Below are positions 1-5,969 of a stretch of DNA of 6,279 nucleotides, in pieces; positions within the stretch are counted from its first letter, which is position 1, and each line of letters starts with the position of its first letter. The position numbers and the translations under genes were made by a program. Below the pieces are notes generated by a model that saw nothing but the letters and a program-made list of their open reading frames with translations, searched no databases and was not told the DNA's origin. The DNA is from Gammaproteobacteria bacterium RBG_16_37_9 (lineage in GTDB: Bacteria > Pseudomonadota > Gammaproteobacteria > UBA9339): positions 1 to 6,279 of the forward strand of contig MGXJ01000050.1 of NCBI GenBank assembly GCA_001801345.1, read 5' to 3'.

Positions 1-200
1 CATGGATTGATGAAGTAATTAACAGCGGTTTAAGTGAGACTAGGAAAATTAGAGGGTATCATGATGAACCGTTAAAAGGAGATAGAGTTGGTCAACGTTC
101 TATTAGGTTAAACAGGGCGTATAGAGCAATTTATATTATAGAAGATGAAAATAGCATTCGTTTTGTGGAAATTCTGGAGGTAACTAAACATGAGTATTGA
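1..200 (+). CDS. RelE/HigB-family type II toxin, C-terminal part (5' end outside window)
   Basis: An open frame enters from the left edge (first full codon at 3) and ends with TGA at 198-200, giving about 65 residues of a C-terminus. It reads GYHDEPLKGDR, then GQRSIRLNRAYRAIY, then a conserved end, LEVTKHEY. These are typical of the RelE/StbE/HigB ribosome-dependent mRNA interferase fold: an Arg-rich beta strand followed by a strand closing with K-H-[DE]-Y, where basic and aromatic residues contact the mRNA in this family. The protein would cleave mRNA on translating ribosomes unless bound by its antitoxin. The next gene starts inside it (11-nt overlap, 190-200), the usual toxin-first arrangement of HigBA-like pairs. 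The start codon is not in the window, so whether the gene is intact cannot be judged. The family call is by motif recognition only. Confidence 0.85.
   Translation, partial: WIDEVINSGLSETRKIRGYHDEPLKGDRVGQRSIRLNRAYRAIYIIEDENSIRFVEILEVTKHEY
176..180 (+). promoter_or_regulatory. Shine-Dalgarno of the antitoxin gene, inside the toxin gene
   Basis: GGAGG lies 9 nt before the ATG at 190, within the last codons of the toxin. It is the strongest ribosome-binding site in the window, supports the ATG at 190 as the start, and would let the antitoxin be translated efficiently from the shared TA message. Confidence 0.8.
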
Positions 201-540
201 AAATAAAACTAACAAGCAAACTATGAAACAGATAGAAAAGATTACAGGTGGTAAATTGACACTTGGAAAACTTTTATTGTCTATCCGTGAGTGTGATGAA
301 ATGGCGCAAGTTGATTTTGCCGAAAAACTTGGTTGCTCAAAGCAGCATTTGTGTGATATTGAACATGATCGCAAAAGTATAAGTCCAAAACTGGCAGCTA
401 ATTATGCTAAGATTCTTGGATATTCACAGGAGCAATTTGTCAGACTTGCTTTACAAAACATTATTGATCGCGATGGAATAAAATTGGTTGTGGAGATCAG
501 GCCAAGGCCAGGTTGTCATCAAGCTTGTTCGTATGCTTAA
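190..540 (+). CDS. XRE-type helix-turn-helix antitoxin (HigA-like)
   Basis: A 116-residue cytoplasmic DNA-binding protein. After a polar N-terminal stretch (about 1-24), residues 25-83 form a Cro/CI (XRE) helix-turn-helix domain: LGKLLLSIRECDEMAQVDFA, then EKLGCSKQHLCDIEHDRKSI, in which Q-x-D-F-A and the CSKQHLCDIE recognition helix are the classic signature. Next comes SPKLAANYAKILGYS and the helix EQFVRLALQNIIDRDGIKL, which is common in antitoxins paired with RelE/HigB toxins. It should bind and neutralise the upstream toxin and repress the shared promoter, which lies outside the window. The two genes overlap by 11 nt and are probably translationally coupled. One oddity is the C-terminus: after DGIKLVVEI the protein carries an extra RPRPGCHQACSYA that does not look like family sequence and may be read-through into foreign or repeat-derived DNA. 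The family is clear; the precise subfamily and partner specificity are inferred. Confidence 0.88.
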   Translation: MSIENKTNKQTMKQIEKITGGKLTLGKLLLSIRECDEMAQVDFAEKLGCSKQHLCDIEHDRKSISPKLAANYAKILGYSQEQFVRLALQNIIDRDGIKLVVEIRPRPGCHQACSYA

Positions 541-624
541 ATTTCGTTCCACTACTCACGATAAACACATCTAAATAATATTCTTGATGATTATGTCTCA
601 ATTCTACCGTTATCCGATCTTTCC
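541..624. other. Intergenic stretch with no recognised feature
   Basis: This AT-rich sequence follows the antitoxin stop. No reading frame with family features, no tRNA-like cloverleaf and no hairpin followed by a T-tract could be seen, so no terminator for the TA pair can be assigned here. Confidence 0.5.
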
Positions 625-773
625 TAAACGGGTAATGGCGGCGCCGGAGGTCTCATATTTTTGGCGGAGCTAATGTATTAAATGGATTGATATTTAAATA
701 CAAAATAAATTCATATCGAAAGCACTTAAGCGTAGCCAAACAATAGGATACCGGCGCCGACAGAGCCCGTTTA
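625..773. repeat. Foldback (inverted-repeat) element, first of two upstream of proS
   Basis: The outer arms pair as TAAACGGG (625-632) with CCCGTTTA (766-773). A symmetric 6 x 6 internal loop follows, then the 9-bp GC-rich stem CGGCGCCGG (639-647) with CCGGCGCCG (751-759). Further in, TTTGGC (660-665) faces GCCAAA (735-740), and the centre is the palindrome TATTTAAATA (691-700), close to the midpoint of the element. The whole 149 bp can therefore fold back on itself with decaying complementarity toward the middle. It has no coding capacity. Both ends are TA, which would fit TA-targeting (IS630/mariner-like) mobilisation, but TA is self-complementary and so is weak evidence. It may be a small non-autonomous element (MITE) or a structured RNA. 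Its sequence is unlike that of the element at 861-1044. Confidence 0.6.
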
Positions 774-860
774 TATCATACGTCTACGCTAAATCTTGCT
801 ATTCAAAATCCAGCCTAGGAGTAATTTTTATTGGCACAGGTTCCACACTATTGTAGAATG
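774..860. other. Spacer between the two foldback elements
   Basis: No gene is visible in these 87 bp. CTACGCT (784-790) is the reverse complement of AGCGTAG (729-735) inside the preceding foldback, so that element may extend or have an alternative fold on this side. Nothing else can be supported. Confidence 0.4.
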
Positions 861-1044
861 TTATCCTAAATCCGGAAGTTGAACCCGTAGCGAGAGCGTT
901 TAAGATATTGAAGATAGAGATTTTCTTTTGTAAATTTTTTCGAGGCAGTAGTTACCGCTACGGTGAGAAAAAATTTTCAAAAAAATCCCTATATTCATTG
1001 TATTAAACGCTCGCAGTAGGTTTCAACTTCCGGATTTAGGATAA
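861..1044. repeat. 184-bp foldback element (MITE-like) abutting proS
   Basis: A perfect 23-bp terminal inverted repeat runs from 861-883 (starting TTATCCTAAATCCGG) to 1022-1044 (ending CCGGATTTAGGATAA). The complementarity continues inward along both arms: GCGAGAGCGTTTAA (891-904) matches the inverted GCGAGCGTTTAA of 1003-1014, and 927-941 pairs with 967-981 with one mismatch. By hand alignment the full arms, 861-941 (81 nt) and 967-1044 (78 nt), match at about 83%. A 25-nt centre (942-966) itself contains GTAG...CTAC and ACCG...CGGT mini-stems. There is no open reading frame. Length, long terminal repeats and lack of coding fit a non-autonomous transposable element. TA at 862-863 and 1042-1043 could be a TA target duplication, making the element 864-1041, but these bases are also part of the inverted repeat. 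The right end supplies the Shine-Dalgarno of proS. Confidence 0.85.
1037..1041 (+). promoter_or_regulatory. Ribosome-binding site of proS, inside the foldback terminus
   Basis: TAGGA ends 8 nt before the ATG at 1050 and is the only plausible Shine-Dalgarno sequence there. It lies within the right terminal repeat, so in an RNA that also contains the left arm it would pair with TCCTA at 864-868 and be hidden. A transcript starting inside the element would leave it free. Confidence 0.7.
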
Positions 1045-1049
1045 TAACT

Positions 1050-2780
1050 ATGCGCACTTCAAAATTCTTACTTGCTACTTTACGTGAAGTTCCAGCCGAT
1101 GCTGAGACTATAAGCCATAAACTAATGCTGCGTGCCGGTATGATTAGAAAGCTCGCATCTGGTATTTATACCTGGTTACCGCTAGGGCTACGTGTGTTAA
1201 AAAAAGTAGAAAATATTGTTCGCCAAGAGATGAATCGTATTGGTGCGTTGGAAATATTAATGCCAGCAATTCAGCCTGCGGAGTTATGGGTTGAATCTGA
1301 GCGTTGGGATAAATATGGTGACCAGCTTTTAAAGATAAAAGATCGGCATAAACACAACTTTTGTTTTGGACCAACCCATGAAGAGGTGGTTACCGATTTA
1401 GCAAGGCATGAATTACGCAGCTACAAACAACTACCGCTTACTTTATACCAGATTCAAACTAAATTTCGTGATGAAATTAGACCCCGTTTTGGAGTAATGC
1501 GCGGTCGTGAATTTATGATGAAAGATGCATATTCTTTTCACCTAGATAAAGAATCGATGGTGCAAACTTACAACGATATGCATGAGGCCTATAACCGCAT
1601 CTTTTCTCGTTCTGGATTAAAGTTTAGAGCTATATTAGCAGACACCGGGAATATCGGTGGCACAGGATCACATGAGTTTCAAGTGCTTGCAGATTCCGGA
1701 GAAGATTTAATAGTATCAAGCGATGCTAGCGATTATGCCGCTAATATTGAAATGGCTACCTGTTTTGCAGAAACTCTAGAAATTCAAAAATCTAGTAACA
1801 AAATGGAAGAAGTTGATACGCCAGGTGCTCGCACTATTGATGACATTGTAGATTTTTTAAAAATTGACATCAAACAAACTGTAAAAACTCTGATTGTTGA
1901 AGGCAAAGACCATTCTTGGGTGGCTTTGATTTTGCGTGGTGATCATGAGCTAAATGAAATCAAAGCTGCAAAAATACCTCAAGTCGCATCACCATTAACT
2001 TTTGTTAACGTGAAAGAGTTTAAAGATGTAATAGGGTGTGACGCTGGATCTATCGGTCCAGTAGGATTAAAGCTACACATCATTGCCGATCGTGATGCTA
2101 TGAAAATCAAAGATTTTGCTTGTGGCGCCAATATCAATGATAAACATTTGATAAATGTAAATTGGGAGCGCGATCTTCCAATCCCTCAAATTGAAGATCT
2201 GCGCAAAGTTATTGAAGGCGATAAAAGCCCAGATGGCAAAGGTAGCTTGCAATTTACTCGAGGAATTGAGGTTGGGCATATATTTCAATTAGGGCAAAAA
2301 TACAGCCAATCTATGAAAGCCACTGTTTTAAATGAACAAGGCAAAGCTATTGAAATGTTTATGGGTTGTTATGGCATAGGAGTATCGCGCACAGTTGCTG
2401 CTGCCATTGAGCAAAATCATGATGAGCGTGGAATTATTTGGCCAGATCCGATAGCTCCGTTTCAAATAGCGCTTATACCAATGAGTTTACACAAATCTTA
2501 TAGAGTTAAAGAAGCAGCAGAAAAAATTTATCAGGAATTAATCGACGCTGGTTTTGAAGTGTTGTTTGATGATCGTAAAGAGCGTGCTGGAGTTTTGTTT
2601 GCTGATATGGATTTGATTGGAATTCCACATAGAATTATAATTAGTGAAAGTGGATTGGATGCTGGGATGATAGAATATAAAGGGCGTTTGGGAACTGCAT
2701 CAGAGAATATACCAGCTAATAATTTGCTGGCATTTATAAAAAACAAATTGTCTACCCAATGTTGTCATCCTCGTGCTTGA
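1050..2780 (+). CDS. proS: Prolyl-tRNA synthetase, bacterial type with INS editing domain
   Basis: ProRS charges tRNA-Pro with proline using ATP, in the cytoplasm. The 576 residues match the long bacterial form (E. coli about 572). The class II catalytic core shows motif 1 around 46-76, GPTHEEVVTDL at 107-117, motif 2 at 139-163 (FRDEIRPRFGVMRGREF, then MMKDAYSF) and motif 3 at 439-455 (GCYGIGVSRTVAAAIEQ). Between motifs 2 and 3, about 224-407, sits the INS insertion that hydrolyses mischarged Ala-tRNA-Pro; Lys279 falls at the position of the editing lysine known in E. coli. GIEVGHIFQLG follows at 405-415, and the anticodon-binding domain is about 465-570. The start at 1050 fits the usual N-terminus MRTS[KR]. 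The last residues, CCHPRA and the stop, are encoded by a palindromic repeat and look like a replaced tail after ...FIKNKLSTQ, probably harmless. The 5' flank is a foldback element carrying the ribosome-binding site. No clear promoter could be assigned. The gene converges on the RND gene. Confidence 0.97.
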   Translation: MRTSKFLLATLREVPADAETISHKLMLRAGMIRKLASGIYTWLPLGLRVLKKVENIVRQEMNRIGALEILMPAIQPAELWVESERWDKYGDQLLKIKDRHKHNFCFGPTHEEVVTDLARHELRSYKQLPLTLYQIQTKFRDEIRPRFGVMRGREFMMKDAYSFHLDKESMVQTYNDMHEAYNRIFSRSGLKFRAILADTGNIGGTGSHEFQVLADSGEDLIVSSDASDYAANIEMATCFAETLEIQKSSNKMEEVDTPGARTIDDIVDFLKIDIKQTVKTLIVEGKDHSWVALILRGDHELNEIKAAKIPQVASPLTFVNVKEFKDVIGCDAGSIGPVGLKLHIIADRDAMKIKDFACGANINDKHLINVNWERDLPIPQIEDLRKVIEGDKSPDGKGSLQFTRGIEVGHIFQLGQKYSQSMKATVLNEQGKAIEMFMGCYGIGVSRTVAAAIEQNHDERGIIWPDPIAPFQIALIPMSLHKSYRVKEAAEKIYQELIDAGFEVLFDDRKERAGVLFADMDLIGIPHRIIISESGLDAGMIEYKGRLGTASENIPANNLLAFIKNKLSTQCCHPRA

Positions 2781-2792
2781 CACGAGGATCTA
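2763..2792 (+). repeat. Palindromic repeat A, overlapping the proS 3' end
   Basis: A 9-bp perfect stem, ATCCTCGTG (2767-2775) with CACGAGGAT (2781-2789), closes a 5-nt loop CTTGA and is flanked by TGTC on the left and CTA on the right. The loop contains the proS stop codon (2778-2780). The hairpin could act as a transcript end or 3' stabiliser for proS, but no T-tract follows, so it is not a canonical intrinsic terminator. Confidence 0.85.
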
Positions 2793-2801
2793 CTTCACTC
2801 C

Positions 2802-2832
2802 TGTCATACTCTGGCAGCGACCCGAGTATCTA
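2802..2832 (+). repeat. Palindromic repeat B, diverged copy of A
   Basis: The 31 bp begin TGTCAT and end ATCTA like repeat A. The stem is ATACTC (2806-2811) with GAGTAT (2824-2829) around a GC-rich loop. The matching change of C to A on the left arm and G to T on the right arm relative to A keeps the stem paired, which points to a maintained hairpin rather than random decay. It lies 9 bp after copy A in the same orientation. Confidence 0.75.
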
Positions 2833-2845
2833 TCAATAGTATATC

Positions 2846-2886
2846 TAGATCCTCGGATCTGCGCTTCGCTTGTCCGAGGATGACAT
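2846..2886 (-). repeat. Palindromic repeat C, inverted orientation
   Basis: A 9-bp stem, ATCCTCGGA (2849-2857) with TCCGAGGAT (2873-2881), surrounds a 15-nt loop containing GCGCTTCGC. Read on the - strand it starts TGTCATCCTCGGA and ends CGAGGATCTA, so it belongs with A and B but points toward them. It lies between the two convergent stop codons and could hinder transcription from either side. There is no T-tract. Confidence 0.8.
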
Positions 2887-2893
2887 TAAGGTT

Positions 2894-2921
2894 GGGGATC
2901 CTTCGCTTCGCTCAGGATGAC
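2894..2921 (-). repeat. Palindromic repeat D, overlapping the RND gene 3' end
   Basis: Read on the - strand this is GTCATCCTGAGCGAAGCGAA followed by GGATCCCC, a type of short intergenic palindrome common in many bacterial genomes. ATCCT (2898-2902) pairs with AGGAT (2914-2918). It is related to copies A-C at its GTCATCC and GGATC ends but differs in the loop. The stop codon of the RND permease (2912-2914) and the Ser codons before it lie within it. Confidence 0.8.
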
Positions 2922-5900
2922 GATGTTTGTTCTTTTTTGGTAGCAATATAAGTATAAACTGTTGGGACAATAAAGAGAGTAAATATTGTTCCTACAAGCA
3001 TACCACCGATAATTACCCAACCAATTTGCCTGCGGCTAACTGCTCCGGCTCCGCTTGCAAGTGCTAGTGGCACTGCACCCAAAACCATGGCTGCGGTGGT
3101 CATCAAGATGGGTCTTAATCGTATAGTTGCAGCAGCGATTATAGCCTCTTTAATGTTTTTGCCGGCTTCTTGCAATTGATTAGCAAATTCTACCATTAAA
3201 ATACCATGTTTACTTATTAAGCCGACTAAAGTTATCAAACCAATCTCTGAATAAATATTCATAGTGCTATGGGTAATAAACATAACAAGCAAAGCGCCAA
3301 AAATTGATAGAGGAATAGTAAATAATACAATTAGCGGGTCACGAAAACTCTCAAATTGCGCCGCAAGCACTAGGAAAATAAAAATAATAGCGAAGAAGAA
3401 TGTTATAACCATTTGGCCGCCAGTTTGAAAATATAATCTCGATTGCCCAGAGTAATCAACTCTTGTATCAGGAGCAATATTTTTTATGGTTGTTTTAAAG
3501 AAATCTAGAGCTTCTCCCAGAGTGTATCCTGCAGTTGTGCCTGCAGTAATTTCCATAGAGCGTAGTTGTTGAAAATGATTATAGCTTTGAGGAGTTACTG
3601 TTTCGTTAGTATCTACAAGATTTTTTAGTTGGACCATCGCGCCGCTAGCAGTGCGTAAATATACATTATTTACAGTGCTAGGTTTATTGCTAACTTCGGG
3701 GAAAAGCTGTGGTATTACATCATAACTAGTGCCATTAATGCTAAAATAGCCAGTTGTTGGTTGACCCAGAATTAAATTTATAGCATTACCGATATCGCTT
3801 ACTGAAACACCCAGGGATCCTGCTTTTTCTCTATTTATATTAATGCCAAGTTGTGGTTGATCGAGTTTTGGTTCAACACGGATATTGTATAATTTAGGAT
3901 TATTCCTGGCTGCTGCTGCAATTTTTTGTGCAACATCATTTAGTTGATTGTAATCTCCAAGCGTCTGTATTTCAATGTCAACAGGGTCGCCGCTGCCAGC
4001 GCCAGGTAGGCTTGAGGGATTAACTGGAAAGGCAATAATTCCAGGAATGGCCCAGAGCTTAGGAGATAAACCAGCTATTATTTGATCCGCAGTGCGTTTA
4101 CGTTCAGACCATGGCTTTAATATTAAGACTGCAATACCAAGATTGGGTGCACCGTGTCCATTTACGATCAAATGGTTCTGAGCTTCTGGTATTTGATCAA
4201 GCAATGGCTCTATCATTTTTGAATATTTTTGAGTGTATTCAACATTAGCTGATGTTGGTGCCATGATGGGTGCGTATATGTATCCTTGATCTTCTGATGG
4301 CGCCAATTCACTTGGTATAAAGTAATAGAGCAGACCGCTAGCAATTAAAATAATAGGGATTATGCTTACAATTTTTTTGCGGTTATCAATTGCTTTATGT
4401 AGCCATAGTTCATAACGCTGTAAAACTTTATTAAAAAAAGCATCAGTTTTTTTTGCAAAACTGTTTTCATATTTATTGCTAGGCAACATTATTTTAGAGC
4501 ACATCATAGGAGATAAAGTAAGCGCGATAAATCCTGAGACAATGACAGCTCCTGCAAGAGTAAAAGCAAATTCTTTAAAAAGCGACCCAATTAATCCGGT
4601 CAAAAACCCAATAGGGGCATATACTGCTGCTAAAGTAAAAGTCATAGCAATAATAGCAAATTGAATTTCTTTAGCCCCTAATAAAGATGCTTCTAGTGTC
4701 GTTTTCCCCTCGCTGATATGGCGCTGAATGTTTTCGGTAACTACAATAGCATCATCTACTACCATGCCAATCGCAAGCACCATAGAAAGAAAGGTGATGG
4801 TGTTTAGTGAGTATCCTAAAAGAAACATAAATATACACACGCCAACAAGGGATAGCGGGATAGTAACTATGGGGATTAGCAAAGTTCGCCATGACCCTAA
4901 AAATAGGAATACTACAAGGACTACGCAAAGAGTAGCTACTACAATGGTTTTTTTAACTTCTTTAATAGACTCAAAAATAAATTTTGAGCTATCCCACATT
5001 ATTTCTGTGCTAATTGCTTTGGGTAAACTTGCAGCTAATTTAGGAAACATATTTTTGATTTCGTTAGTGATGTCGACTGGGTTGGCTGTTGATGACGGGG
5101 TAATAGCAATCACTACGCCGGGTTTGTTATTGATCCTAACAGAAATATCTGTATCTTTTGGTCCAAGCTCCGCTTTACCTACATTGCGGATTTTTATTAG
5201 CTGTCCATTGTCTTGGCGTAGCACTAAATTATTGAACTGTTCAGCAGTGCCGGCTTCGCTAAAAGTTTTTACGGTTAATTCCTGAGAGGTTGTTTTTAGT
5301 AAGCCACCCGGGGCTTGTAAACTTTGAGTATAAAGAGCGCTATTAATGTCGGATGGGGTGACATTATGTGCAGCCATTAATTTTTGATCTAACCAGATAC
5401 GCATTGCATAGTCTGGTCCCCAGACTTGGGCTGTGCCAACTCCTGGTAAAACTTGCAGCTGTGGTTGAATTGAGCGATTTAGATAGTCGACAATCGCTTC
5501 AATTTTTATAGTATCGCTGAAAAAGGAGATATACATGCTTGGAGAGGCATTAGGATCGTCTTTTTCAATTACCGGGTCATCTATCCCATTTGGCAATAAG
5601 TAGCGGACTGAGTTGACTTTAGCGCTTACATCCGATACAGCAACATTAATGTCATAACCTAGTTGGAAATATACATTGATAGTGCTTAGGCCTATCGTGC
5701 TGGTTGATTCTATGTAATCAATGCCGTCTATTCCGCCAAGAGCATTTTCAATTTGAGTAGTAACAAAACCTTCCATTAGTGCCGCATCAGCGCCAGCATA
5801 AGTAGTGCTGATACTAACCACAGAAGTGTCTATTTTAGGATATAATCTTACTTGTAAGGCAAAATAAGAGCGCAAACCAACAAGCAAGATAACCAAGCTT

Positions 5901-5950
5901 AGTACAGTTGCAAATACAGGTCTGCGAATAAAAATATCTGTGAAAGACAT
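2912..5950 (-). CDS. RND-family (AcrB/HAE1-type) multidrug efflux permease
   Basis: A 1012-residue inner-membrane proton antiporter, expected as a trimer working with a periplasmic adaptor and an outer-membrane channel to expel hydrophobic or amphiphilic compounds. Twelve membrane segments can be read at about 10-30, 333-352, 358-378, 386-407, 430-451, 461-483, 527-546, 847-865, 871-893, 900-922, 947-968 and 977-1000, with the two large periplasmic domains at 31-332 and 547-846. The proton-relay residues are present: Asp399-Asp400 in GMVVDDAIVVTEN (TM4) and Lys914 in GLISKHGILMVEFAN (TM10), matching AcrB D407/D408/K940. MSFTDIFIRRPVFATV is the standard family N-terminus, which fixes the start. 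The final TSSS and stop come from palindromic repeat D. The 19 nt before the ATG lack a clear Shine-Dalgarno and follow the preceding stop directly, suggesting translational coupling in an operon. The subfamily resembles MexB/MexK-like pumps; the substrate cannot be told from sequence. Confidence 0.96.
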   Translation of the reverse strand: MSFTDIFIRRPVFATVLSLVILLVGLRSYFALQVRLYPKIDTSVVSISTTYAGADAALMEGFVTTQIENALGGIDGIDYIESTSTIGLSTINVYFQLGYDINVAVSDVSAKVNSVRYLLPNGIDDPVIEKDDPNASPSMYISFFSDTIKIEAIVDYLNRSIQPQLQVLPGVGTAQVWGPDYAMRIWLDQKLMAAHNVTPSDINSALYTQSLQAPGGLLKTTSQELTVKTFSEAGTAEQFNNLVLRQDNGQLIKIRNVGKAELGPKDTDISVRINNKPGVVIAITPSSTANPVDITNEIKNMFPKLAASLPKAISTEIMWDSSKFIFESIKEVKKTIVVATLCVVLVVFLFLGSWRTLLIPIVTIPLSLVGVCIFMFLLGYSLNTITFLSMVLAIGMVVDDAIVVTENIQRHISEGKTTLEASLLGAKEIQFAIIAMTFTLAAVYAPIGFLTGLIGSLFKEFAFTLAGAVIVSGFIALTLSPMMCSKIMLPSNKYENSFAKKTDAFFNKVLQRYELWLHKAIDNRKKIVSIIPIILIASGLLYYFIPSELAPSEDQGYIYAPIMAPTSANVEYTQKYSKMIEPLLDQIPEAQNHLIVNGHGAPNLGIAVLILKPWSERKRTADQIIAGLSPKLWAIPGIIAFPVNPSSLPGAGSGDPVDIEIQTLGDYNQLNDVAQKIAAAARNNPKLYNIRVEPKLDQPQLGININREKAGSLGVSVSDIGNAINLILGQPTTGYFSINGTSYDVIPQLFPEVSNKPSTVNNVYLRTASGAMVQLKNLVDTNETVTPQSYNHFQQLRSMEITAGTTAGYTLGEALDFFKTTIKNIAPDTRVDYSGQSRLYFQTGGQMVITFFFAIIFIFLVLAAQFESFRDPLIVLFTIPLSIFGALLVMFITHSTMNIYSEIGLITLVGLISKHGILMVEFANQLQEAGKNIKEAIIAAATIRLRPILMTTAAMVLGAVPLALASGAGAVSRRQIGWVIIGGMLVGTIFTLFIVPTVYTYIATKKEQTSSS

Positions 5951-5969
5951 AGAGATTTGAGTTTATTAG

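Noticed and set aside
974..1006. Sigma70 promoter for proS inside the foldback (TTTTCA with TATATT or TATTAA)
   Set aside because: The candidate -35 and -10 boxes do not combine at 16-18 bp spacing, and AT-rich sequence gives such matches by chance, so it was not listed as a feature.
861..1049. T-box or other tRNA-sensing leader for proS
   Set aside because: No T-box bulge or specifier/antiterminator arrangement is seen, this class is essentially absent from proteobacteria, and the near-perfect terminal inverted repeats are better explained by a transposable element.
2767..2789. Canonical intrinsic terminator after proS
   Set aside because: The 9-bp hairpin is real, but the downstream sequence is CTACTTCAC with no T-run, so only a possible 3' stabiliser or weak/Rho-assisted terminator can be claimed.
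2763..2921. Possible CRISPR array in the clustered palindromes
   Set aside because: The four units differ in length, loop and orientation, the spacing is irregular, and no constant repeat with unique equal-length spacers is present.
4728..5285. 185-residue open frame on the + strand
   Set aside because: It lies entirely antisense inside the RND permease gene, has no family features and no credible ribosome-binding site.
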